Source: Homarus americanus
Taxonomy: Eukaryota > Arthropoda > Malacostraca > Decapoda > Nephropidae
DNA: 64,000 bases
Direction: 5' to 3'
Assembly (NCBI RefSeq): GCF_018991925.1
Contig: NW_024756966.1
Span: 310,001 to 374,000 of the forward strand
Part shown: positions 22,331 through 32,868 of the stretch, in pieces
Position numbering within the stretch: position 1 is the first letter of the stretch
Layout: each line of letters starts with the position of its first letter
The notes under the pieces: generated by a model
The model's input: the letters and a program-made list of their open reading frames with translations, nothing else
The model's database searches: none
What the model was told of the DNA's origin: nothing
Position numbers and translations under genes: made by a program

Positions 22331-22509
22331 CACTTGAGTCAATTACTGAAGTTTTTATAAAGTGTTTAAATGATCTTACAATAGTTATCAAAATTAAATA
22401 AACTACTTGACGGTTTTTTTTATTTATTTTACATTTATTCATAAAAAGACTTAGGGATTTTGTGAATAACTATCCTATTAAATACTTCGCAACTTTTATA
22501 AAACTGGTC

Positions 22510-22511
<2 letters not shown>
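22331..22511. other. AT-rich unique sequence
   Basis: No feature seen. Confidence 0.4.

Positions 22512-22552
<41 letters not shown>
22512..22552. repeat. (GT)n microsatellite
   Basis: Pure GT array. Confidence 0.96.
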
Positions 22553-22817
22553 CCACTTAAATTCATGAGTGAGTGTTCAATGCTATGCAATATGTTTTTC
22601 AATTACTTGATTATAGGCCATATGTATATGCAAGATGTGATTATTATAGGGAATGATATATACTGATGTTGCTCTGAGGGTGATAGAATTATTGTGTGTG
22701 TGTGTGATATATGGGAGGTCGGCGGAGAGTGATGGTGGGGGTTAAGTACTCAGTGTTGGAGTTCAATTGATTACTTTATCGACCACAACGACGGGACCTG
22801 TTGAAATGGTGGCCGTG

Positions 22818-22985
22818 TATTTTTTTTATATATTTTTTTTTATTTTTTTTTATTTTTTTTATTTTACTTTTTATTTTATTTTTTAAGCTTTAGTTGTATT
22901 TTACATTTTTTTGTTTTTTATTAAATTAACTTTTTCTTGTTAGTAATCTTTTCAATTTTTTCTAATTATTATTTTTTATTATTAT
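22818..22985. repeat. T-rich low complexity
   Basis: Repeated TATTTTTTT words on the plus strand. Confidence 0.9.
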
Positions 22986-22987
22986 TT

Positions 22988-23250
22988 AAGGGGTGACTAC
23001 CGTAAAATCGATCACCGGAACAGGTATCACATCATTAAAGGCGATATTATTGATAAACCGACCGACCGAGTGTACTTAAAGACCGGGGAATAAACTTTGG
23101 GTAGCCTTTATTTACAAGCCGTAGGGAGTGCATGATAAATAATATTGATTGGCGTAAGGCATAAATCGTAAATTAGTTATTGATGTAGTTTGACGCCACC
23201 AGGGATGAATTTAATAAGGGAAATTATATGTTGCAGAAGTTGCCCCCTCC
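22988..23250. promoter_or_regulatory. Candidate regulatory / conserved noncoding island
   Basis: Repeat-free block with AAAATCGATCAC, TTTATTTAC (FOX-like), ATAATATTGATTGG, AAATTAGTTA and CGCCACCAGGGATGA (partial CTCF-like core at about 23194). No frame exceeds chance length. Confidence 0.3.
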
Positions 23251-23339
23251 GCAATCCCCCCCCTCCCCCCTCCATGAAATGGGTGTGAAACCAAGCAACC
23301 AATTGATATAAAACCTTGCAACATATGAGGCAATGGAAG

Positions 23340-23560
23340 AAATTATATATAGGGGTGAAAACTAGCCAGAGAAAGCATAGTGAAATAAAGTAGCTAGTGA
23401 TAACATAGTCTAATAAATAGCCAGTGAAAGTATAGCCAAACTAGTCAATATAAACATAGCCCAAGAAAGTATCCAATGAAAAAAAATAGCCCACCAAAAT
23501 TAGCCAATGAAAAAAATAGGCCAACAAACTAGCCAATGAAAACCCAATGATTGAAAGAAC
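23340..23560. repeat. Diverged repeat, about 30 bp, with AGCCAATGAAA core
   Basis: About seven degenerate copies of a unit containing TAGCCA(A/G)TGAAA. The core includes CCAAT in most copies. Confidence 0.65.
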
Positions 23561-24094
23561 TACTCGAGACGAACGCCCGATATTTGATACCCTATAATAA
23601 GGGAGAGAGGGGGGTGTTATGTATGACGTAATGTGTCAGGGGAAAGTAGAGGACTAAAATGGTTGTAAAGGGGTGACAAAATGGGGTGGGGGGAGGGGGT
23701 CATAACAATAATAATGAGAGAGAAAGAGAGAGATGGTTGGTTGATTGATGGAAGGGAAGGGAAGGGGTAGGAGGGGAGGGAATGGGGAGAGGTTCTTGCC
23801 TTGTGATTTGTAATGCAAAAAAAAAGTGAACAGTATCACATAACATTTACCACTAACCACTTACCACATATAACACTTGACGTGATTCGTTTTTAAGTGA
23901 CAAAGTGATTCTGTTTTTGTTGTTATTATTTGATATAAAAAAGTGTTTTTTATTATTGATATTACTTGTTTATTAAGGAAGATGTTTGTTTATTTATCAT
24001 TTAAATATTTTTATTTTTTTTTAGTATTTTGGAACAGAAGGAAAGTTTTGAAGGATAGAGGCAATTAAAGTAATTTAGAACACTGCTAAAGAAA
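23561..24094. other. Purine-rich and AT-rich unique sequence
   Basis: GA-rich at 23680-23790, T-rich at 23890-24030. The short minus frame is low complexity. Confidence 0.45.
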
Positions 24095-24515
24095 CACAGA
24101 CAGACAGACAGACATTTCTTGGTGGTGACAGGTACAGTGTGGTGGTGACATGTACAGTGTGATGGTGGCAGGTAAAGTATGTGATGGTGACAAATAGTGT
24201 GATGGTCATAGATACAAGTTGTGAAGGTGACAGGTTGGAGTGTGTAATTATGACAGGTAAAGTGTGTGTGTGATAGTGACAGGTAAAGATAGTGACAGGT
24301 TGGAGATGTGACAGGTAAATGATAGTGACAGGTAAAGTGTGTGTGTGATAGTGACAGGTAAAGTGTAACAGGTGTGTGTGTGTGATAGTGACAGGTAAAG
24401 TGTGTGTGTGATAGTGACAGGTAAAGTGTGTGTGTGATAGTGACAGGTAAAGTGTGTGTGTGATAGTGACAGGTAAAGTGTGTGTGTGATAGTGACAGGT
24501 AAAGTATGTGGTTAT
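24095..24515. repeat. About 26-bp minisatellite (GTGACAGGTAAAGTGTG family)
   Basis: About 14 copies of GATAGTGACAGGTAAAGTG plus a short GT run of variable length, after a short CAGA run. The leftmost copies carry GGTACAGTGTG, the form that dominates the array at 28910-29272. The minus frame (PVTITHTL repeats) is an artefact. Confidence 0.93.
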
Positions 24516-24630
24516 GTAGAGTGAAGTGTGAGAGAGAGTTCTAACATAAACCAACACGACGACTCAGACCTGAAACTGCAATGTAATGAAGTGTTATGAG
24601 TCGGTGTATAGATGATACGACTCACCTGTG

Positions 24631-25142
24631 TATTGTTTATGTCTGTTGAGGGTGTGAGTATAATTGTTGTTTATGTTGAGGATGAGTATAATTGTTGTTT
24701 ATGTTGAGGATGTGAGTATAATTGTTGTTTATGTTGAGGGTGAGTATAATTGTTGTTTATGTTGAGGATGTGAGTATAATTGTTGTTTATGTTGAGGATG
24801 TGAGTATAATTATTGTTTATGTTGAGGATGTGAGTATAATTATTGTTTATGTTGAGAATGTGAGTATAATTATTGTTTATGTTGAGGATGTGAGTATAAT
24901 TATTGTTTATGTTGAGGATGTGAGTATAATTGTTGTTTATGTTGAGGATGTGAGTATAATTATTGTTTATGTTGAGGATGTGAGTATAATTATTGTTTAT
25001 GTTGAGGATGTGAGTATAATTATTGTTTATGTTGAGGATGTGAGTATAATTATTGTTTATGTTGAGAATGTGAGTATAATTATTGTTTATGTTGAGGATG
25101 TGAGTATAATTATTGTTTATGTTGAGGATGTGAGTATAATTA
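24631..25142. repeat. 30-bp minisatellite, 17 copies
   Basis: Near-identical 30-bp units contain TTTATGTTGAGGATGTGAG. Variants swap GAGGATG/GAGAATG and TAATTA/TAATTG. As 30 is divisible by 3, a 177-codon plus frame of decamers (VYVEDVSIII) stays open. There is no signal peptide or splice support, so I treat it as noncoding. Confidence 0.95.
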
Positions 25143-25751
25143 TGTGGGATATTTTTCTGGTTTCAGTCTGTGTTAATTTTCATATTTGTCTCTCCTCTAT
25201 TATTACCCTTCTTTATTATTTCCTGTCCTCTTTCATCTCTCCCTCGAAAAGATAGATGGGGAATGGCAAGATAAAACGAGAGATAGAAAGACAGAAATGA
25301 ATAAAGAAAAATAAAATATCGTGAAAATAGTAAATACAAAGATGAAAGAGGAGTGAAAAGAAGAGATAGAAAGAGAATAAATGAATAGATAGAAAAATTA
25401 AATAAGTCATGAAAATCGTAAATATATAATTCTTGTCTATAATCCTGTTCCCCCTTTTTTTGTTCGCTTTAAACATTAACACCTGGACGCTCAAACGTAC
25501 AAGGTGTGTTAAAAGACTAAATGTTTTTTAGATGTTATGAATTAAGTATTTGTTAATGGCTCTTAGGGAGGGGGAGGGGGACATGTTAGTGAAGGCCATT
25601 AAGTTTGTTGTTGTTGTTGTTGTTGTTGTTGGTGTTGTTCGTGGTGGTGGTGGTGGTGTTGAAAATATCAGAAGTTAGACAAGACGAATTTTACGACACA
25701 GGTTGAGCTTTTTATGAGGGGCATTATTTAAAAGCCACGTTTAATCTGTAC

Positions 25752-25755
<4 letters not shown>
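25143..25755. other. Unique sequence with (GTT)n/(GGT)n
   Basis: Purine-rich at 25250-25420. A GTT array at about 25606-25632 passes into GGT at 25640-25660. No gene. Confidence 0.5.

Positions 25756-25807
<52 letters not shown>
25756..25807. repeat. (GA)26 microsatellite
   Basis: Pure GA array. Confidence 0.97.
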
Positions 25808-25810
<3 letters not shown>

Positions 25811-25992
25811 ATATTGCAGTATTGCGTGTTCAGTATTGTGATGGACAAACAGTAGAAAGTAAATTCATAGTTTTGAAGCCTTAATTAACTCCAATAACGT
25901 ATATATATTATATAGAGAGAGCTGGAGTATATTTATATATCATGGGTGAATGATGGCACGGGGGAGAGGAGGAGCAGCTGTTGTAATGGACT

Positions 25993-26030
<38 letters not shown>
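25993..26030. repeat. (CA)n microsatellite
   Basis: Pure CA array of about 18 units. Confidence 0.96.
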
Positions 26031-26036
<6 letters not shown>

Positions 26037-26927
26037 ATATATATAACCAGTATAATTTACATACTGTATAATTTAGAGTAAGTAATTAATAACTTACAAC
26101 CATGGATGTATAATTATGAACATTCATTATTCAGTGACCTGTAGAGGGTAGAGGTTGTTCATAGGTTATAGCTGTATTAAACAGCCCGCGGAGGTTTTGT
26201 CTAGCCCAAGTGTGGCAGTATGATGCAACTCTCTCTCTCAGTAGTAGGTAATTCTTTAAACACTCAATAGTTGCTCATTTGTGGTAATTGGATACTTTTC
26301 TTCACACTTACAATGCGTCAAGTATGTTAGAGAGTTAGTTAAGTAATATTTATAATGGCACCGCCAGTTAAGAGTGATTCATGGGTCAAAGGGATCATTA
26401 ACCAGCAGGTTGTTTATACACGTTATGTAAACACCGCTGACTATAGTTTTGCTTGACATTACACGGTGCTAACTACTTCCTCCTTCGAGAACCTTCTGGA
26501 AGCTTGACTCATAGATCGTTCTGATGGAGAGTACAGGAATTACTCTACGGGCATGTCATAGTCAAGCCCCTTAGTTAGTCTTGAACTGGACCCCTTTGAG
26601 TAAAGATCTACACCTGGACCACCTCTCGCCTAACACAGAGCCTGTCTCAGTAACTAGCGCGGCCCACACTGAGAACGGTTATAGATCACGGGGCCAGTCT
26701 AATTAACTGTACACTATTTAGACTTGTCAATATCACACTGTACATATACACCAGTTTGGGGTATAATTTATCCCCCTTTTATGGGAGAAGTGGCCGTTCT
26801 GTTGGACCATAATTATCGACAGTCTCAGGCATCCTACTGATATCAACGGAACTCTAAATAACTACAAGCAAATTAATATTTAGTGAGACTGTATAATGAC
26901 AAGTCTCACTCCTCACAGGCTTACAAG

Positions 26928-26929
<2 letters not shown>
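26031..26929. other. About 900 bp unique sequence
   Basis: Balanced composition and no repeats. No open frame of note on either strand, no tRNA-like boxes. Confidence 0.45.

Positions 26930-27004
<75 letters not shown>
26930..27004. repeat. (CA)37 microsatellite
   Basis: Pure CA array, left arm of an inverted microsatellite pair with 27099-27129. Confidence 0.98.
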
Positions 27005-27006
<2 letters not shown>

Positions 27007-27095
27007 AGAGTTCGTGTGCGTTATCTGTTTTTATTACCGTGTATAGTGAAAATTGTATATGCAGTATGTTAATGTTTGTGATATATATATGGTAG

Positions 27096-27098
<3 letters not shown>

Positions 27099-27129
<31 letters not shown>
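27099..27129. repeat. (GT)15 microsatellite
   Basis: Pure GT array, complementary to the CA array 95 bp upstream. Confidence 0.96.
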
Positions 27130-27130
<1 letters not shown>

Positions 27131-27419
27131 AGTCATAATGTCAAACGCATTATTGTTTTCCGTAGTATAATTTTTATTTTTGGCCAGCGTTTAATCAGCT
27201 CGGTGTTCGCCTTACCTGACTTGATTGATGGATGTTTAACATGGGTGTGGTGGTGTTTTTGTTATTTTGAGGTGCAGCTTAAACACGTACAGTCCATGAT
27301 CAGTCCCCCAGTGTCCTTGTTTAAGTGACATGCGGCTGCCTAACGTGTAGTGAAGTATTTCCTCTCAGTTAGATATATAGCATACGAGTACATACACACA
27401 GTTGATTTGGTTAACTTAA

Positions 27420-27615
27420 TGGTGGTGGGAGAGGAAAGGGGTGAGAGAGGGAGGGGACTTAGTGCTGGTGGAGAATGAGGGAGGAGACCTGATGTTGGTG
27501 AGATAATGAGGGAGGGGAACTTGGTGCTGGTGAGAGAATGAGGGAGGAAACCTGATGTTGGTGAGAGAATGAGGAAGGGGACTTCATGTTAGTGAGAGAA
27601 ATAGAGGAAACTTGA
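27420..27615. repeat. Purine-rich minisatellite, about 33-37 bp x 5
   Basis: Copies built on GAGAATGAGGGAGGGGACTT and GGTGCTGGT, with indels. Confidence 0.8.
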
Positions 27616-28022
27616 TTATGGACAGAGAGAGAAAGAGAGAAGGAAGGAAAAATAACATTGTTGATCAGAGAAAGAGGAAAAGAGGGAGAATTTGATAAAG
27701 GTGAAAGAAGAAGAAATGGGAATAATCAGAGATCCATAATGCCAGGAGGAGACGAAGAAGAAGAAGAACAGGAGGAAGAGCAGGAGGTGGTGGTGGGTGA
27801 GGGGTCAAGTGAGTTTACAAAGAGAATGTAAAAGCGTCGGGCAAAGATCCGGGAAGGTTGTGAGACTCCCGACTTTGATGAAAATTGGAAGTCTTTGGGT
27901 CCAGTCTGAATAAACGTTGAAAAAGGACTTGAGAAGAGCGTTGAAGGGCGTGCAAGTCAATCATGGAGCCGGAGTCTATGGCGCCGTGACACTACACAAC
28001 CAACACAGTCCGTCCGTCGTCT
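27616..28022. other. Purine-rich then unique sequence
   Basis: GA-rich to 27790. 27800-28022 is repeat-free with several CpGs and lies directly upstream of the initiator/DPE match. Confidence 0.4.
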
Positions 28023-28056
28023 TCAGTCAGGCCCTCACACTCCCCCGGGGCGGATA
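28023..28056 (+). promoter_or_regulatory. Possible core promoter: initiator plus DPE
   Basis: TCAGTC at 28023-28028 matches the arthropod initiator TCA(G/T)TY exactly, with A+1 at 28025. GGATA at 28052-28056 matches RGWYV at exactly +28 to +32, the Drosophila DPE position. No TATA box lies upstream. By base-frequency arithmetic about one or two such pairs are expected by chance in both strands of 64 kb, so this is suggestive only. No coding start is evident downstream. Confidence 0.25.
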
Positions 28057-28114
28057 TAATGGTGAAAAATAAGTCTTTGTCTTAGATACATGCACTCAAA
28101 CACATGCATGCACT

Positions 28115-28117
<3 letters not shown>

Positions 28118-28173
<56 letters not shown>
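28118..28173. repeat. (CA)28 microsatellite
   Basis: Pure CA array preceded by a duplicated ACATGCA(TG)CACTCAAACAC motif. Confidence 0.97.
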
Positions 28174-28175
<2 letters not shown>

Positions 28176-28738
28176 CTCACGTAATAGAATTTGTTTTTGA
28201 TTGTAAGTGTAGGACATATATATATATATATATTTTTTTTTAAACCTGAACTATAAAAGCTGTAGTGACGTGAACGTAAAATATACATTTATAAGTTTTG
28301 AAAAAAGTTGTTTAAGAAAATGGAAATATGATAAAAATAATGATATCTACCAAACTATTGTTATTCGTTTATTTAAAGTTAGTTTTTATTTTTTTAAGTA
28401 AGTAAAGAATATATACATTAAAGAAATGAGTTTGTTTGATAAAGGTTTAGAAGTAAGTAAAAAAAATATCAGTTTTATATCAAAGGTTCAGTATCATGTC
28501 ATTTACAATTAGTTCTGATATCTTAGGGAGTGTGTGGTTGTGTGGTTGACCAGACACAAACAGCACCAGGTTCCATTGTGACTCACCGGTGAATATACAG
28601 TATACAGTACATCCATAATACAGTGATTTTCTATTCTGTATATTTCTGTACCCTCGATACTGTATGTACCATTATTTGTCACACTCCGAACTCTTATGTT
28701 ACATGTCCCTTAATGTTGTTATGGAAGTTTTTGACCAG
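28174..28738. other. AT-rich unique sequence
   Basis: A TA run and T8 lie at 28215-28240. A TATAAAAG at 28252 has no initiator at a suitable distance. No gene. Confidence 0.4.
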
Positions 28739-28740
28739 AC

Positions 28741-28786
<46 letters not shown>
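28739..28786. repeat. (TAA)16 microsatellite
   Basis: Pure TAA array. Asn and Ile runs in open frames here are artefacts. Confidence 0.97.
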
Positions 28787-28787
<1 letters not shown>

Positions 28788-28855
28788 TTTGGTGTTCATT
28801 TATACTAGCGATTCGATGTGTATTTTTGTTGACATTTCTTGTACTTTATACGAGT

Positions 28856-28872
28856 TGGGTTAGGTTAGGTTA
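28856..28872. repeat. Interstitial TTAGG x3
   Basis: GGGTTAGGTTAGGTTACG, a short arthropod telomere-motif island. Confidence 0.7.
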
Positions 28873-28909
28873 CGTATACAGCGCTGTGACGGATAGTGGT
28901 GATTATATT

Positions 28910-29272
28910 GTGTGGTGGTGACGTGGTCTGTGTGCTGTGTGGTGATAGGTGGAGAGTGTGGTGGTGGTGATAGGTACAGTGTGTGTGTTTGTGTGTGTGT
29001 GTGTGTGTGGTGATAGGTACAGTGTGATGGTGACAGGTACAGTGTGTGATGGTGACAGATTCATTGTGAGTGTGGTGGTAGGTACAGTGTGTGATGGTGA
29101 CAGGTACAGTGTGTGATGGTGACAGGTACAGTGTGTGATGGTGACAGATTCATTGTGAGTGTGTTGGTAGGTACAGTGTGTGATGGTGACAGGTACAGTG
29201 TGTGATGGTGACAGGTACAGTGTGTGATGGTGACTGGAACAGAGTGTGTGTGTGTGTGTGTGTGATGGTAAC
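28910..29272. repeat. 22-bp minisatellite (GTGACAGGTACAGTGTG family)
   Basis: About 16 copies of GTGATGGTGACAGGTACAGT with variants ACAGATTCATTGTGAG. It shares its core with the 24095-24515 array. The minus Thr/His/Ser/Pro frame is an artefact. Confidence 0.93.
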
Positions 29273-30094
29273 ACTTATTAGGTGGTAAGCGTGGCGGGTC
29301 AGATGATGAACAGTTAACACGGAGGTAAATGCAAGATTGATATCAAACTATTACAAGATCGATGGCTAATGACAACAGGTGAGGCAGGTAGCGGTGACGA
29401 GGGGAGGGGGAGGGAGGACACACACACACGACGCCGCTTCAGGTATACACATTTAAGTAGTGACCAGTTGTCAATTTGTTTTTATCAGTTTCTTCCCTTA
29501 ACATGAATCTCTTTACCCCTTCCCCCCTTCCCCTTCCTTGCCCTTTCACCCTTACTCCCTCTCCCACTCCAACACTACCCCCTACCCCAGCCTCTATCCC
29601 ACCTACTTAACCCAATATCTGGTTTCCCGTTTTCAGTGTTCTTCAACCATTTATGATTCCATTATGTTGTCCATTTGTAGTTCCCTGTGATTTGTGATAT
29701 AGTACATTCCTCCTCCTCCTCTTCTTCCTTCCCCTTTCTCTATTCTCTTCCTTCTCCTCTTTCTCCTCCTCCTTCCTTCTCGCCCTCCTCCTTCACCTCC
29801 CCCTCCATGTGACTAATGACACGACCACCAGATTACCAGGAGGAGATTTACAGATTGCCCCGGAGGGTGCTAGGAGGCGTAAATGCTGTAAAACACTATT
29901 TAATACTAAGGTCAAGCTAAGGTCATGCTCTGGGACGGGTCTGGGATGGTGTGGGACAGGGGTGGTGTGGCTGGTGGTGAGGGAGGGAGGTGGTGGTGAC
30001 AGGGGACGTGTGTGGTGGGGTGTGGTTGACAGGGGGAGAGAGAGGAGGAAGAAGAGGGTGGTGGTGGTGGCAGCAGGGGGACGCGTGTAATGTA
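29273..30094. other. Unique, pyrimidine-rich, then GGT-rich sequence
   Basis: 29480-29810 is C/T-rich. 29930-30075 is G-rich with GTGGTGG words. The plus frame 29809-30090 runs into that low-complexity part and is not supported. Confidence 0.5.
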
Positions 30095-31075
30095 TACCTA
30101 TCGTCGCAACATCAAGGCGGGGGCGGGGGTGTTGCTTCCTCCTGACGCGGCTCAGGGATAGCTCGCGGCGCCCCCTCCCCTCAGTATTAGATGAGGCGGT
30201 ATCGCTAGTTAAATATTTACGCGGGCTGGAGTTTTGCGTGGAAGCCTGTGCTAATGGATTAATGGAGAAATTAGATGCGGCACCAAAACCTCGGCCCCGT
30301 ATTTAATGGAAGTTGCAAGTGTAGTTGCCTGAATTATTTACCCCTCCGATATTAGAGTCCATTTTTCATGATGGGAACGTTTGGCAGTCGACGTCTTTGT
30401 TCTTGCAAGTGTCGATAAAAGGTTTTCACTCGACCACTGGCTGTAATTGTTGTCACTGTGACCGCCAACGATTCCAACACATTTTCTTGGACAATATTTA
30501 CATCGGCTTAGATGATAAACGTGCCTTTGTTAGACTATATAGGGGGGGGGGTCTTGTGAGATATTCGGAAGGTGGTATAAGGTGTTGGGGAGGGGGAAAT
30601 ATACTCCACAGGTAGGATGGCGAGGTGTATGATGTAGTGTATTGCACGGGGGAATTAATCTTGTATACTATTCAGGTGTGGCATGTAATATTTCGCGGGG
30701 AGTCCGACGGGCGTGTATATTTATGTCAGAAACAAACTATCTAGAACGCAGAGGCCAATTACCGCGTGTCGGGAGTTAGCGCGCGAGGACCAATAATTTG
30801 TCCCTTAGCAAAGTATAATGCACAATAGAGTTCAATGTATAATGAGGCGTGCTATAATTGGGAATCACCCCGTAAAGCCACTACCACGCCAATTTGTAGG
30901 AAGGTGTTAATGGCGCTGCTTTGTGTGGGCTCCGGCACCCTGTTAACCCGGAAAACACATATCAATATAAGATTAATTGTCATGTTTGTATATTAAAGAA
31001 TTAGCCCAGTTGTACCTCCTTCGTGAAAATGTACAATTATCTGCGCTCTATTTCCCGACGCTGCTCAGAGAAGGA
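30095..31075. promoter_or_regulatory. Candidate regulatory / conserved noncoding block of about 1 kb
   Basis: The longest repeat-poor island in the window. It carries CpGs and many homeodomain- and GATA-like cores, e.g. GCTAATGGATTAATGG, GAGAAATTAGATGCGGCA (30266-30282), TATTTACGCGGGC, CCAATTACCGCG, CAATAATTTG and TATAATTGGG. Frames are short and closed. This has the look of deeply conserved developmental noncoding DNA, but no alignment was available. Confidence 0.4.
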
Positions 31076-31888
31076 ACTACAATGGTTCTTTGATGAAATA
31101 TGAATATGAATTACTGTAATAAAATAGACAAAGGAGGAACGCATTTAACCCTACGTGTACATTAATAACAGGCGAGAGAACTGAGGTGTTACAGACTTTC
31201 TCCCGAGTATTTAACAGCCTCGTAAAGGTCTTTATAAGGGAGGGGCGAGGAGGAGGTCGAGGTGAGGTCAACTTGTAATCCGGGTGACCTGCCGAGTGTC
31301 ACGCGGGGTCAGCCAGGGTCACGCCTTCCAATGTTCTGCCCCTCTGTCCCCTCTCCCCCTCCCCTCACCCCCCCCATCCCTGCACCTCCCCTTACTCAAT
31401 TTCCCTCACCCAACCACTACCATCACCACAATCCCAATCCCTCTCACCACCATTAACGTCACACCATCTCCCCGCCACTACCATCATTGTCCCTCCCACC
31501 ACCATTACAACCACTACAACCACAACTCCTTCCAATGTCACTATTACAACCACAACCACTTATACCTCTCCCCTCTACCCCCCCTTGTTAGACCCCATCT
31601 CTACGAGGTTGTGGTAAACAGTATGGTTTGAGTGGTAGTTCAGCCATTAACATTTTAGCTGTCAGAGTAATTTGTCACTTTTTTCCAAGATTCTTAAAGA
31701 TAAAACGCATGAGAGGTCAAAGGTCATATTCACGAAAGTTATTCCTGTTTTTAACTTGTGTTTAATTATACCATAAAGTGTAATGACTGACTGGTACAGC
31801 ACGACCTGGTATGTACTGTTTAATGGGTTACTTATAGTTAAAAAAATGAGGTTACTAACTTACTATATTAACAGCACTATTTACTATA

Positions 31889-31890
<2 letters not shown>
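31076..31890. other. Unique, then C-rich low-complexity sequence
   Basis: 31330-31600 is C-rich with repeated CACCACTACCATC words. The plus frames there (Pro/Ser/His/Asn) are low complexity. The rest is unique with no gene seen. Confidence 0.5.

Positions 31891-31944
<54 letters not shown>
31891..31944. repeat. (CA)27 microsatellite
   Basis: Pure CA array. Confidence 0.97.
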
Positions 31945-31945
<1 letters not shown>

Positions 31946-32068
31946 TTGGTTTCTGTATATACATGACGTCATTATGTGAGCGTCCCCCTACGTGCCTCTG
32001 GTCACTAGAAGACTGTCATGGTATTTTTGTTCTCTTGGTTGTAGGAGTTAAACCATTTTGAGCCCTGG

Positions 32069-32868
32069 AGAGTTAAACCATCGTCATCAAAGAGTTAAAC
32101 CATTGTCGTCAAAGAGTTAAAACATCGTCATCAAAGGGTTAAACACTGTCATCAAAGGGTTAAACACTGTCATCAAAGGGTTAAACACTGTCATCAAAGG
32201 GTTAAGCACTGTCATCAAAGGGTTAAGCACTGTCATCAAAGGGTTAAACACTGTCATCAAAGGGTTAAACCATTGTCGTCAAAGAGTTAAAACATCGTCA
32301 TCAAAGGGTTAAACACTGTCATCAAAGGGTTAAACACTCATCAAAGGGTTAAACACTGTCATCAGGGTTAAACACTGTCATCAAGGTTAAACACTGTCAT
32401 CAAAGGGTTAAGCACTGTCATCAAAGGGTTAAGCACTGTCATCAAAGGGTTAAGCACTGTCATCAAAGGGTTAAGCACTGTCATCAAAGGGTTAAGCACT
32501 GTCATCAAAGGGTTAAGCACTGTCATCAAAGGGTTAAACACTGTCATCAAAGGGTTAAGCACTGTCATCAAAGGGTTAAGCACTGTCATCAAAGGGTTAA
32601 GCACTGTCATCAAAGGGTTAAGCACTGTCATCAAAGGGTTAAACACTGTCATCAAAGGGTTAAGCACTGTCATCAAAGGGTTAAACACTGTCATCAAAGG
32701 GTTAAACACTGTCATCAAAGGGTTAAGCACTGTCATCAAAGGGTTAAACACTGTCATCAAAGGGTTAAGCACTGTCATCAAAGGGTTAAGCACTGTCATC
32801 AAAGGGTTAAACACTGTCATCAAAGGGTTAAGCACTGTCATCAAAGGGTTAAACACTCATCAAAGGGT
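32069..32868. repeat. 21-bp minisatellite, about 38 copies
   Basis: Unit GGGTTAA(A/G)CACTGTCATCAA followed by one A. An A/G switch distinguishes two copy types that mix along the array. Left-edge copies are CCATTGTCGTC variants, and a few copies have small deletions. A 162-codon minus frame of heptads (MTVLNPL) exists only because 21 is divisible by 3. Confidence 0.96.

Noticed and set aside
24120..25142. CRISPR-like regular repeats
   Set aside because: The units are directly abutting minisatellites without unique spacers, and the window is eukaryotic.
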